Positions 34,083 through 45,263 of a DNA stretch of 64,000 nucleotides are shown one piece after another. The stretch is from Iris pallida (taxonomy: Eukaryota > Streptophyta > Magnoliopsida > Asparagales > Iridaceae). A program made the position numbers and the translations under genes. The stretch covers positions 1,801,327 to 1,865,326 of the forward strand of contig JANAVB010005598.1 in NCBI GenBank assembly GCA_029216955.1. Reading direction: 5' to 3'. Within the stretch, counting starts at the first letter, position 1. Each line of letters begins with the position of its first letter. The notes under the pieces were generated by a model. That model saw only the letters and a program-made list of their open reading frames with translations. It had not been told where the DNA came from and did no database searches.

Positions 34083-34912
34083 TGTCACGACCCGCACCCA
34101 CTGTGAGGGTACGAGAGCGTAACAACGCCCAGCCTATGCCGCAGTGTCGGCGGTAGAATGCTGTTCTAGGTCATGAACTATAACTAACATAATATGAATG
34201 CTCTCCATAAGGAGGCCAACACAGAGGTACAACTCAATCACAATCTAGAGATAGAATATGGCACGATAAAATAGATAAGAGAATCCTCAACCGAGGTACA
34301 ACAGAAATGAAATACAAGTCTCAACATCTCTACAATATACAACTCTGAAAATAAGACAACAACTAAACATAAAAGGAAAACAGTCTAAACTATCTATACT
34401 AAGCAAGGTATCGTCCTCAGCAGCTGCCTGAACCTCCCCTGGGGTCCAGGTCGCGAGTGTCAATTAGGCAAACTCCAAGTAAGGGTGCAGGGTGCCTCAT
34501 CATCCTCTGTAAAATTTTCAACAGGTCCAGTCAGGACGGGAGCGAGCACAAAACATCTCACGCAGTTCATATCATGTTAGAAATTATAAAGCATGCAATA
34601 GAGTAAGGTACATGAAACGCTGAAAGAAAGAGGTATATGAAAAACAGTAGAGATTTGATAACAGGAAATATCTAAATATGATAAATAAGAACTGTAAGTC
34701 TACTGTGATTTAGAGTACAATATGGTTATGTAAACGGTCTAGGAAAATACAATGGTAACTCCATTGTACGTGGGTGTACAATAGACATATACAATAGTTA
34801 TACAATGTTGTACAATAGGATTTGAGTACATAACCAATTCTACTCCCCCTTCCCAAATCAATACTCAAGGATCTACTCCGGTTACGTTATCTTGCACAAT
34901 AGTGTACAATGT

Positions 34913-35059
34913 TATACAATGGATGTACAATATTATACAATAGATGTACAATGTTATACAATGGATGCACAATATTATACAATAGATGTACAATGTTATA
35001 CAATGGATGTACAATATTATACAATAGATGTACAATGTTATACAATAGTTGTACAATGG
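34913..35059. repeat. 21-bp minisatellite with 42-bp higher-order period (left F LTR)
   Basis: Seven units of TATACAATGGATGTACAATAT type. Units ending ATAT and ATGT alternate, and GGATG alternates with AGATG, giving a 42-bp dimer. As 21 is divisible by 3, several frames are open across it, which is an artefact. Confidence 0.9.
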
Positions 35060-35544
35060 TCTATCCCTGGGACTCAGGTGATACTGAGAGTACAATATGC
35101 ACAATGAGTATATGTAAGCCCCTGATTTTCAAATTTATTTTTAATTAGTGTTAATTAATTTTTAATGTCATTTATAGCCTTAAATAATTATTAGGAATTT
35201 TTAGGAATTTTTCTAGAATTTTGAAATGATTTTAAATGAGTTTTAAAATACAAAAATATCAATTTGTAATTTATTTAAATGTTTTAATATCAATTTGCAA
35301 TTATTAGAATTGTTTTAATACTGTTTTGTAATTATTAGATTTGTTAATATATTGGTTTGCAATTTCCCAATTGTTATGTGCAAATTTCTTTTGCACATAA
35401 ACACTGCGGGGACCTTTATGCAATTTCCTAAACTCTAGGGTTTGTTTTGCAAATCCTAAACCTACCCCCTGCCCGACGACCGACGGCTGACCGGCGACTG
35501 CCCACGCCATTTCCGGCCAGCGCACAGCTCCCCCACCGCCGTAA

Positions 35545-35600
35545 AGACCCTATATAAACTCCCCCTCTCCCCCTGAACTAAACCCTAACCCTAAATCTCC
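35545..35600 (+). promoter_or_regulatory. Putative core promoter of LTR G
   Basis: CCCTATATAAACTCCCCC with the TATA box at 35551-35558, followed by CT-rich sequence and AAACCCTAACCCTAAA at about 35579-35594. This is the typical layout of a plant pol II start region. The GC-rich stretch that follows would be the transcribed leader. Confidence 0.55.
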
Positions 35601-36069
35601 TCCACGACTAACCGCTGCCCTCTTCTTCCCCGACGAACCCCCAAATCCTAACCCTACTCCGACGAACGCTGCACCGCCCCAACCGACGACCTTCACCGCC
35701 AACCACCACCACCAGTCGACTCGCCCTGTCACGCCGACCCCAGCGCCACCACTCCGCCACCGCCACGACGTCTCCTTCGCCCGTCAGCACCCCCGAAACC
35801 CACTTCGACGGCCGGACACGTAAGTGCCAGCTTCATTTCGTGTCGACTGTGTCTCGATTTCACGTGAGAGACTCTCCAAGACACGGAGATGTTTGTCCAG
35901 TAGCTGGACACGAGAACTAGGGCTCGTGCGTGTCGTGCGAAGCACGGACACGAGAAAACCCTGTGTCCTTAACTGTCAGGACACAGGATGGTTTTTATTT
36001 TTTTTATATGTTAAATCATTCAAAACTAAATAAAATAAACCCGGGCCCCATCCTAACAGCAAGCCCGCT

Positions 36070-36141
36070 CAGGCTTACTGGCTAGCGGGTGGGGCTCCGA
36101 GTCTTCCTCACTGTGCACAGAGGGCCGAGTTCGAGCCCTCT
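36070..36141 (+). other. tRNA-like pol III promoter segment (SINE-like) inside LTR G
   Basis: TGGCTAGCGGG at 36079-36089 resembles an A box, and AGTTCGAGCCC at 36128-36138 matches the B box consensus at all but one position. Their 49-bp distance is tRNA-like. The B box lies in the loop of a perfect 9-bp hairpin (ACAGAGGGC / GCCCTCTGT). A T-rich tract and (TA)n follow. It may be the head of a tRNA-derived SINE or a tRNA relic. No tRNA cloverleaf can be drawn. Confidence 0.4.
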
Positions 36142-36193
36142 GTTTGTTTTCTTTTTTCTTTCTTTTTGTTTTTCTTTTGTTTTTCTTTGTTTT

Positions 36194-36194
<1 letters not shown>

Positions 36195-36262
<68 letters not shown>

Positions 36263-36334
36263 TTTGTGTATATATGTATATGAATATTTCTTTATGTATA
36301 AATAAACTATTACATACTATATAATATTTGTTGT

Positions 36335-36401
<67 letters not shown>

Positions 36402-36464
36402 TATGTATACATATGTATATATGTATATTATATATATTTATTTCTTTATATACATATAAGTATT

Positions 36465-36506
<42 letters not shown>
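36195..36506. repeat. (TA)n microsatellite cluster in LTR G
   Basis: Three long TA runs, at about 36197-36256, 36339-36400 and 36467-36504, separated by AT-rich text with TATGTATA words. Confidence 0.9.
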
Positions 36507-36507
<1 letters not shown>

Positions 36508-39500
36508 ATAAGTATATATATTTAAGTACATAATTATCTAGCCTAAGTAAGTTATGTAATATTTACATATGTATATTTTAAATATATAAATATTACTTGT
36601 CATATTTTTATGACTATTTTGTAAGTTTTCACATAAATAAAATATTAATATTTACTTTGCTTTTCTACCATTTAGTATTTTTTGTATATTTAAATTACTG
36701 CAACCATTTGGTGTCCAAGCCTAGCATGGGTATTTGGGCTCAAATGTGTTTTCACACATTCAAGACCTGTACAAGTCATATTGGACTTGATTCATGGCCT
36801 TGGGTCCTATATTTGAACTTTGGTTCAAATTATATACATGGACAAAATACGCAGATAATTAATTATTGTGTGCATTGATGTTTTTGATTTTCTAAAAATA
36901 CTTAAAGTATTGCTAAAATTATGGAAAAATAGTTTTTAGATACTTTGTTAAGTTAGGTAATTTAGTATAATTTTTGTAGTATTTAATTTACTGTTTTGCC
37001 ACTAGTTTGGCATATGAAACCAAAACTCATTTTATGTATACTTAGGAAAACTGATTTTTATAAAATATTTGTACTGGTTAATAAATTCCAGAAAAATTAT
37101 AGTAAATTTCTATGATTAATAAGGATCACTTTAGTACTTTACTTTAAGAAAAACTAGGCTTTTTGTCTACTTTAAAAATTGTTAGAACACAATGATCTTT
37201 TGATTTATTTATTGATTAATTACGACTTGTAGCTTTTGTGTTATTTGGAGTTTTAGTCGTGTTGAACCCCATCCCTCACTAGTGTAAAGACCCTAGAAAG
37301 TTAGTTAACATAGTGTGTCACCCCACATTGGTCTCCTATGCCAAGTCATCATTTTGGCTAGGTGCCCAATCACAAGTCGTGTTTCACCAATTAGTGTCCT
37401 AGTGTTTTAGCTTAGTGTAAAACTAAGTTGTTGTATTTACTTCTACAGCGACGAGTTACTGGACCTCCATAGCATTGTTATCGCAGCTTGTTTTGTTTTG
37501 CTTTGCTAGAGGCAAGTACTTTCTACAAACTTTACATATTGTCACATAAATGAACTGCAAACCCCACCATGTTAAATGCTGATCCTTGGGGTAGCAAGTT
37601 AGAATCTCTACATGTTGCACTTCCAGTTACTACCATGCTTAGAACAGTCTTGACGTATCTCTCACATGATTAGAACATGGGTTATGGGGAAACTGTTAGT
37701 AGTGTACGTGATTATGCCCCCTTCTCCCGTACGTATGTACCGAGCAAGGTTGACATTTTATATGTATACCTTGTCGTATGCTTTATCTCAACGCGGATTT
37801 GTACGTATGTACATCTGTCGCCGTTTCACTTGTACGGAAGTATATTTTATTATGTGCCCCCAGCACATTATACATCTATTGACCGATCACGTACCAGCTA
37901 CAGTTTTAAACATTACATATACATCTGTCTCTATGACATATGTGTCATTGCCATGATAGACTATGTGATGCCATGCTTTTCACTTATTTCTCACATGTTC
38001 ATTCTCATGTTCATTTCCATGTTTCATATGCTAGTTTGCTAGATTTAGTGCTTGCTCCCGTCCTGACAGGATAACGTTGTAGGTGTCCTTACTGAGGAGG
38101 AGTTACTCTGCGACTCATACTATGGAGTTACCGCCGAGGACCCGGCTCTGCTTTACGAGGATGTTCCTGCAGGGAACCTCGCCTAGTTGTCTTTTGTTTA
38201 CTTAGACTTTTGAGAGTAGACATGTATTAGACTACATCATTTTGTAACTGGACATGTATCCAGTTTTACATTTCAGTTCACTTGTACTTGAATATTTTAC
38301 TATATACGACGACTTTTGTGTTTGGAGCATTTATGATTCCTCTTCACTTATAGAACTGTTAGTACATTTAGTCTTATCCTATTGTCTTTAGAACAGCTTA
38401 CTACGTTTTATCTCAACGTAGGCTGGACATGACTCGGCCTGGCCCAACAATTTGGGTAGCGGGTCGTGACAGTATACAAGGATATGGGTATTCAATAAAT
38501 ACAATATGTAAGTGAAATGCACATCACAATATGTATTTATTGAATACAAGGAGATAACATCTCAGAAGAAGATCCTTATAGTACCAATCCGTGATAACAA
38601 TCGTGTCAGCATCAAGTACAGTAATCTAGAGCAAGAATGTAAATCCAGGCAAGTATGAAACGGTCAGAGAATGTACTCGCCTCGTATCTGAATGTCTAAA
38701 GTAAATGTACTATCCGAGATGAGGTACCTGACTCCTAGTTAGAGCAACACAAGTCAAGATGTATACAGGGGATGATAATAGTAATCTATAATACATCTGC
38801 ATGTTGTCTATGTCAAACTATACTGAAGTCAACACTTGGTCAACTCTAGTCAACCACACTAGTCAACTAGGTCAAGTCCTAGCCCAAACGAGTCTAATAA
38901 GTCTCACTAGGCCTAACCAAGCCTAGGCTAGCAGTCACACACCAATCATAAGGTTATACAAGACAACACAAGTCACACATCAAGATACATCACTATCATG
39001 CATATTCGATATTATATATATATATATATAAGAGAAAGAAACTAACATGTAAAGCTATGTGCGTGTGTGAACATGGAGGTGTACATGAAAAGAGAAATCA
39101 ACACTAGTTATGAGTTCACACTATACATGGCACAAAGCTAACCCATCTACATTACACATGTATTATACTTAACATGCATGGCTACAAGTATACATCTATA
39201 TACATTAGAGTAGAGACTATTTAAGTTATAACTAACATGCATCTATACTTTACATAAATCTATATATATTATAGCAATCATTTAGAGAAGGGTTACATGG
39301 CATGGTGGTTGATATAGAGTGGGGTGTCCTTGTGCAGAGGGTGAAGTTCATTCTCAGTTTAGTTCCACATTTACATATAAACTAAAGTGAGCTATCCCAT
39401 AAACTGGTGTAACTAACCACATAAAATGAACCATATTATCTGAAATCTGCCATTAAGCCAACATCCCATATGCATACAGCTCATGCATTGTCTAATACTG

Positions 39501-41611
39501 AAATTAACTAACATTTCGAATTAAGAGGTTGAAGGTTAACATTACATTCATAGACATTCCACTATATTGAAAACTAAAATTGGCTTGGCAATAGAAAAAG
39601 GAAGGTATATATGCTTACATGGACAGTTCAGTGTTCGAACAACCTAAAATGAACTAACATTCAATCTAAATATCAGCTATACATTGGTTCTATGTCTACA
39701 TATGAAATCTGATATTGTATTTACAATATTTATACATTATGCATTCATATCTATCATTACATATATATCTTGTATTTATATCTAGCATTCATTATATACT
39801 TTCATGCATGTATTGTATATCATTCTTTCATTCATGCATTTATGCATTACTTACATATATTACATTAATTGCATTCCTACATGCTTGCATTCAACCATAT
39901 ATATACATTAATGTAAAGAGGATATATATCATATATATATCATTTCATTCATCTAACATATCATGCATTACATACTCTATATTCATTTAATATCCATACT
40001 ACATAGGCTCATAGGTTACACAAAATGCATGTATCGTATAGTCACTCTTTTACTTAAAACCAATACTGTACCAATTGGGCATTCACTAAATTCTAGGATT
40101 AAAGTATGTTATAGCTCTTTGTGTTAGCTTTCCGAAACTTCAAACGGATCGCATTTTCGTGTCCGGAAGCTCCCGAAATCGCAAAACCACCGAAACGCGT
40201 TCGTCTTTCGTACAGCTGACACTCAAACAATTTTACAGAAAGTTTTAAAATAAATTTGGCTTATTAAAATATATATCTGGAAAGCTAAGTTCGATACGGT
40301 TCTTTTAAAAAAAATAGGAGATAAATCGGAGTTCTAAACTAAAAGTTATGACATTTCTAAGTTACTATTGCTGCTAAAAACGTGGATAAAAATTATAAAG
40401 AATTTGGGTAGTTTGAGACAAAAGAACACAAGTATATAACATAATATATCAAGAACTCACTCTCTACACTAATATATATATAAGACACTATAGAACACAT
40501 CTGCAATACAAAAATATAAGATTAAACATGTAATAATTCATTCATACATAACAACAACACATAGTGTGTCCAATTTGGGATTTTCCCACATGGACACAAC
40601 CACAACACAAAGGACACTCCTATGACCTCCAAATGGACACGAAATGGACACAAATGGAGATACAACCATGGGGGTCATTTCTATGGGTTCAAAATAGACC
40701 TATATGCATGAGAAAATGAAAAGGAAAAGGGATTTATACCTCCCGGTAGATCGAATCGAAGAAAAGCCTTCCCGGAGCGACACCGACACGTAGAGATTCC
40801 AAAAGGACACGAACGAGCTCCGAATCCTCCCAAACTTGGGTAGCTTCCTCCTTGGCTAGAATGGAGAAGGAAAGAAGAAGATTTGGTGGCAAAATGGAAG
40901 GATTTGGTGGAGAAATTGCTAGGGATTGCTCTCTAGAAATTTGGGAAAGAACAAGAGAGAGAGAGTGTGGATGAGAATAATGAAATAAACTTGAGCCTAT
41001 CCTCTCCCAAAGTGGCTGGCCATATGGGGCTATTTGTCCTATTATGGTAAGGTCCAAAATGCCCCCACTAACCTATTCTATTAGTATTAGGAAAGGGCTA
41101 ATTGGTTGGGGCTAAATTAGTCATTCTAAAGTCTCTAATCACACTAACCTTATCCATAATAATTAGTCTAACCTCTAACTAAAATATTTCTATCATGTGG
41201 GCCATGGCTAACTAATGTGTGGGTCCACTAAAGTCAACACTATCCCGGGTCCCCGTTTCAAGTCGGATTGAGCTGAAATTCGAACCCGACTCAAATAACC
41301 CCAAAACAATATCATAAATAATAAAATAAATTTCAACCCCAGAATAATATCATAAATAATAAAATAAATTTTAAAAATATTCAAAAATATAAAATGACAA
41401 AAATACCCATATTTCTGAAAACTGGGGATGACAAATTCCTCGAAATTAAAACCAAACAATAGTAAAATGTCAAAATCACAAGTCATAATTTTAAATAGTT
41501 TTAAAATGATTAAAAATCACCAAAAATCATAATATGAAATAATTATCAATAAATAATAATTATAATTACAAAATTTCAAAATTATCCTTATCTGGAAAAC
41601 TGGGTGTTACA

Positions 41612-41896
41612 ATCCTACCCACCTTATAAAAATTTCGTCCTCGAAATTAAGATGATCGCACCCCCTTCTAGGTCAAACATAGTCAAGGGTCAATCACTAG
41701 TCAATTTTTCAACATCCAAGTACTTGGTCATCAACTGGTCAACTTCTTAGGGTTTTACCTATGCTAGCTATTTAGGTGTTGGCAACTAGAATTTAGCAAA
41801 AGAGAAACTCTATAATAGACTAGCTCTTAACTTCCCAATCCTATCAAGTCTCCTATAACTAAATACCTACAAGCTAAGCACATGAATACCAAATAC

Positions 41897-41973
<77 letters not shown>

Positions 41974-43660
41974 TCAAGAACAACAACCCATCACATATAT
42001 CCTAAGTATATCATCTATATATATACATGACTGATCAACCAAGGGTTAAGGCAGACTAAACTTATAAGGGTCTGAAATAATGCTTAGAACTAGGTAAGGA
42101 TGAATGGTCTGAATCAAGGGGACATGGTATCTAGTGAAGGGTCTGCACACTGCCTATAAAGATGATCAACACAAAGGAACTCAACACGAAGGGAACTTAA
42201 CTAAAATGGAAAACTGAACCAAGTATAGGCTAAACAACATGTTTATAACCCTATACAACAATGGCCTATAGATACCAACTAACCTATATCCCATATGCCA
42301 ATATCATCTGCAATCTATCTATGCAAATAGACCTCTCGGTCTTAGGTGAAACTACAACTATACTCAAAGGCAGGCTCTGGTCATGGGTACCTCACTGGAA
42401 AAGGTAAGAGAAAGTAGTAATAATCATCAAGGATGTAAGGCATACTAACATCCTATGTGTAACTGGTTGGTATTATAGATAACAGGAGAATTATCTGCAA
42501 TGGGTTACTATTCTAACACCAATGCTAACTATCACCTCTAGGGTACAGACACTCTACAAGTCATCATACCATTATACTATGAAGGAACTACCTATGAATA
42601 AGCTCTACAAAACTAAATATCCCTACTCCTAAGTCATTTATAACAATCAAAAGGGTATGATGTTTAAACCTTCTCAAGATACAATCTGTTAATCATATGC
42701 GTCTGTCCAAAATTATGTTGTCCAGAGTCTTCATCATGCTAGTGAGCAAGGCTACGATAATCACAGAGTCCTTGACTAAGGTACATACCTCTAGGTTCAT
42801 GGTATTTAAAATTTTCGTACTGCCGCATGCGATGGCGAAAACCTTAAATTCCCATACCCGAGAATACATCCAAAATCTGACTACATGTTCTCACTATGCC
42901 AACTAACACGACTATCGAGGATTCTAGATCCATGATTTAGGCGACCTAGCCCATATGATTTTCTCAGAAGAAAAAAAACAAACACAACAAAAGAGTAATA
43001 TGACAAAAATAAATCAATCAACAAGAAACAGATGGAATCGGATTTCAAGGTAATTATAAAAGACAATTGCGGGAATGGAATTGAGAAGAACGGAACTTGA
43101 AGCAAGATCTCCAACGGTCTGTGCATCCTCGACTGTCCTGACGATAGCTCGCCCTGCTGGTTTCCTCCAGCCTGATGCTGATACTGTACAAATCTCTACT
43201 GCTGATGCTGTATGAATCGCTGCTGCTGAGAGAAATCGGAAATGAAGGGAAAAGTCTCTGTACAGACGGAGGTGCACCTCCAATGTAGCAGAAACACCAA
43301 CCTGAGTCGGCACAACATAAGCTGCGGTCTCGAGGCCTTGATGAACAGGACGAGAGGTGGCCAGCCTCTCGATAGTATCCCCCGAACCGAAGCGATGAGA
43401 TCGTGTCTTCATAACCATCATGAAGACAGATCAAAACATGAAGCAATTTCTGAGAATGAAGCGAAAATTCAAAGGAGAACAGTTTATATTCAAGGGAAGT
43501 CAATAAGCAACAATTTTTGGCAAAAAGGAATCTGATTAAGAGTTTTTCCTAATGTGATTGAGTACCTCCAAAATATCCTAATCCTACTGCAGGCTGTAGT
43601 GATGCTCTAGTTCGAATACCACTACATAAACTCGACCTGCATGGGCCACCACTAAAAACG
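41612..43660 (-). mobile_element. Element F internal region
   Basis: A 2049-bp interior. Against the left LTR it has AAGGTGGGTAGGAT and the hairpin at 41631-41648. Against the right LTR it has TGGTGGCCCATGCAGGTC at 43634-43651. Much of it aligns with 2412-4729 of A. F has an extra (TA)n run (about 41898-41970) and some 300 bp near 42020-42300 absent from A, while A has zinc-knuckle sequence absent from F. No pol motifs. Confidence 0.85.
43014..43421 (-). pseudogene. Truncated gag-like frame of element F
   Basis: 135 codons, starting at the same place as the A gag (MVMKTRSH against MVIEARSH). Both capsid and zinc knuckles are missing. The frame passes from a short N-terminus (VVPTQVGVSAT, where A has a stop for Q) through a scrambled centre to the gag end TVEDAQTVGDLASSSVLLNS. 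SIPAIVF follows, the residues that normally lead into the protease LFDSG motif. The frame then leaves protease homology. This marks a deletion point just before the protease active site. Unlikely to be a functional Gag. Confidence 0.6.
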
Positions 43661-45219
43661 TGTCACGACCCGTACCCACTGTGAGGGTACGAGAGCGTAA
43701 CAACGCCCAGCCTACGCCGCAGTGTCGGTGGTAGAACGCTGTTCTAGGTCATGAACTATAACTAACATAATATGAATGCTCTCCATAAGGAGGCCAACAC
43801 AGAGGTACAACTCAATCACAATCTAGAGATAGAATATGGCACGATAAAATAGATAAGAGAATCCTCAACCGAGGTACAACAGAAATGAAATACAAGTCTC
43901 AACATCTCTACAATATACAACTCTGAAAATAAGACAACAGCTAAACATAAAAGGAAAACAGTCTAAACTATCTATACTAAGCAAGGTATCGTCCTCAGTA
44001 GCTGCCTGAACCTTCCCTGGGGTCCAGGTCGCGAGTGTCAACTAGGCAAACTCCAAGTAAGGGTGCAGGGTGCCTCATCATCCTCTGTAAAATTTTCAAC
44101 AGGTCCAGTCAGGACGGGAGCGTGCACAAAATATCTCACGCAGTTCATATCATGTTAGGAATTATAAAGCATGCAATAGAGTAAAGTACATGAAACGCTA
44201 AAAGAAAGAAGTATATGAAAAACAGTAGAGATTTGATAACAGAAAATATCTAAATATGATAAATAAGAACTGTAAGTCTACTGTGATTTAGAGTACAATA
44301 TGGTTATGTAAACGGTCTAAAATGCAATGGTAACTCCATTGTACGTGGGTGTACAATAGACATATACAATAGTTATACAATGTTGTACAATAGGATTTGA
44401 GTACATAACCAATTCTACTCCCCCTTCCCAAATCAATACTCAAGGATCTACTCCGGTTACGTTATCTTGTACAATAGTGTACAATGTTATACAATGGATG
44501 TATAATATTATACAATAGATGTACAATATTATACAATGGATGTACAATATTATACAATAGATGTACAATATTATACAATGGATGTACAATATTATACAAT
44601 AGATGTACAATGTTATACAGTAATTGTACAATGGTCTATCCCTGGGACTCAGGTGATACTGAGAGTACAATATGCACAATGAGTATACAAGGATATGGGT
44701 ATTCAATAAATATAATATGTAAGTGAAACGTACATCACAATATATATTTATTGAATACAAGGAGATAACATCTCAGAAGAAGATTCTTATAGTACCAATC
44801 CGTGATAACAATCGTGTCAGCATCAAGTACAGTAATCTAGAGCAAGAATGTAAATCCAGGCAAGTATGAAACGGTCAGAGAATGTACTCGCCTCGTATCT
44901 GAATGTCTGAAGTAAATGTACTGTCCGAGATGAGGTACCTGACTCCTAGTTAGAGCAACACAAGTCAAGATGTATACAGGGGATGATAATAGTAATCTAT
45001 AATGCATCTGCATGCTGTCTAGGTCAAACTAGACTAAAGTCAACACTTTGTCAACTCTAGTCAACCACACTAGTCAAATAGGTCAAGTCCTAGCCCAAAC
45101 AAGTCTAATAAGTCTCACTAGGCCTAACCAAGCCTAGGCTAGCAGTCACACACCAATCACAAGGCTATACAAGACAACACAAGTCACACATCAAGATACA
45201 TCACTATCATGCATATTCG

Positions 45220-45263
<44 letters not shown>

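Larger units (their letters stand above)
35113..38471 (+). mobile_element. Solo LTR G (3.36 kb)
   Basis: TGTAAGCCCC...GGGTCGTGACA with TSD GTATA at 35108-35112 and 38472-38476; the right F LTR retains the empty site at 44686. No second LTR, polypurine tract, leader box or coding region exists, so this is the product of LTR-LTR recombination. Its last 75 bp carries the U5 module (TAGAACAGC, CAACGTAGGCTGG, GGGTCGTGACA) shared with A, C, D and F. The inner part has a TATA-type promoter, a pol III promoter-like stretch and long TA runs. Confidence 0.9.
34083..41611 (-). mobile_element. Element F, 3' LTR (left copy, split by solo LTR G)
   Basis: Starts TGTCACGACC, ends GGGTGTTACA; colinear with 43661-47842 apart from the G insertion at 35113-38471. 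It carries the 21-bp minisatellite, ATG-rich simple sequence around 39700-40000, and a CT/GA-rich block near 40940-40970 that is probably downstream of the transcription start on the minus strand. Confidence 0.92.

Noticed and set aside
34865..35148. Overlapping open frames on both strands (71-80 codons) in the F LTR, repeated at 44440-44760
   Set aside because: They follow a 21-bp tandem repeat divisible by three, so open frames are expected on both strands. No protein family is recognisable.
35579..35594. Telomere-like CCCTAACCCTAAA
   Set aside because: Only two units, within a CT-rich leader after a TATA box. Such words are common in plant promoters and 5' leaders.
36070..36145. Functional tRNA gene
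   Set aside because: Box-like motifs are present, but no acceptor stem, anticodon arm or D arm can be formed.
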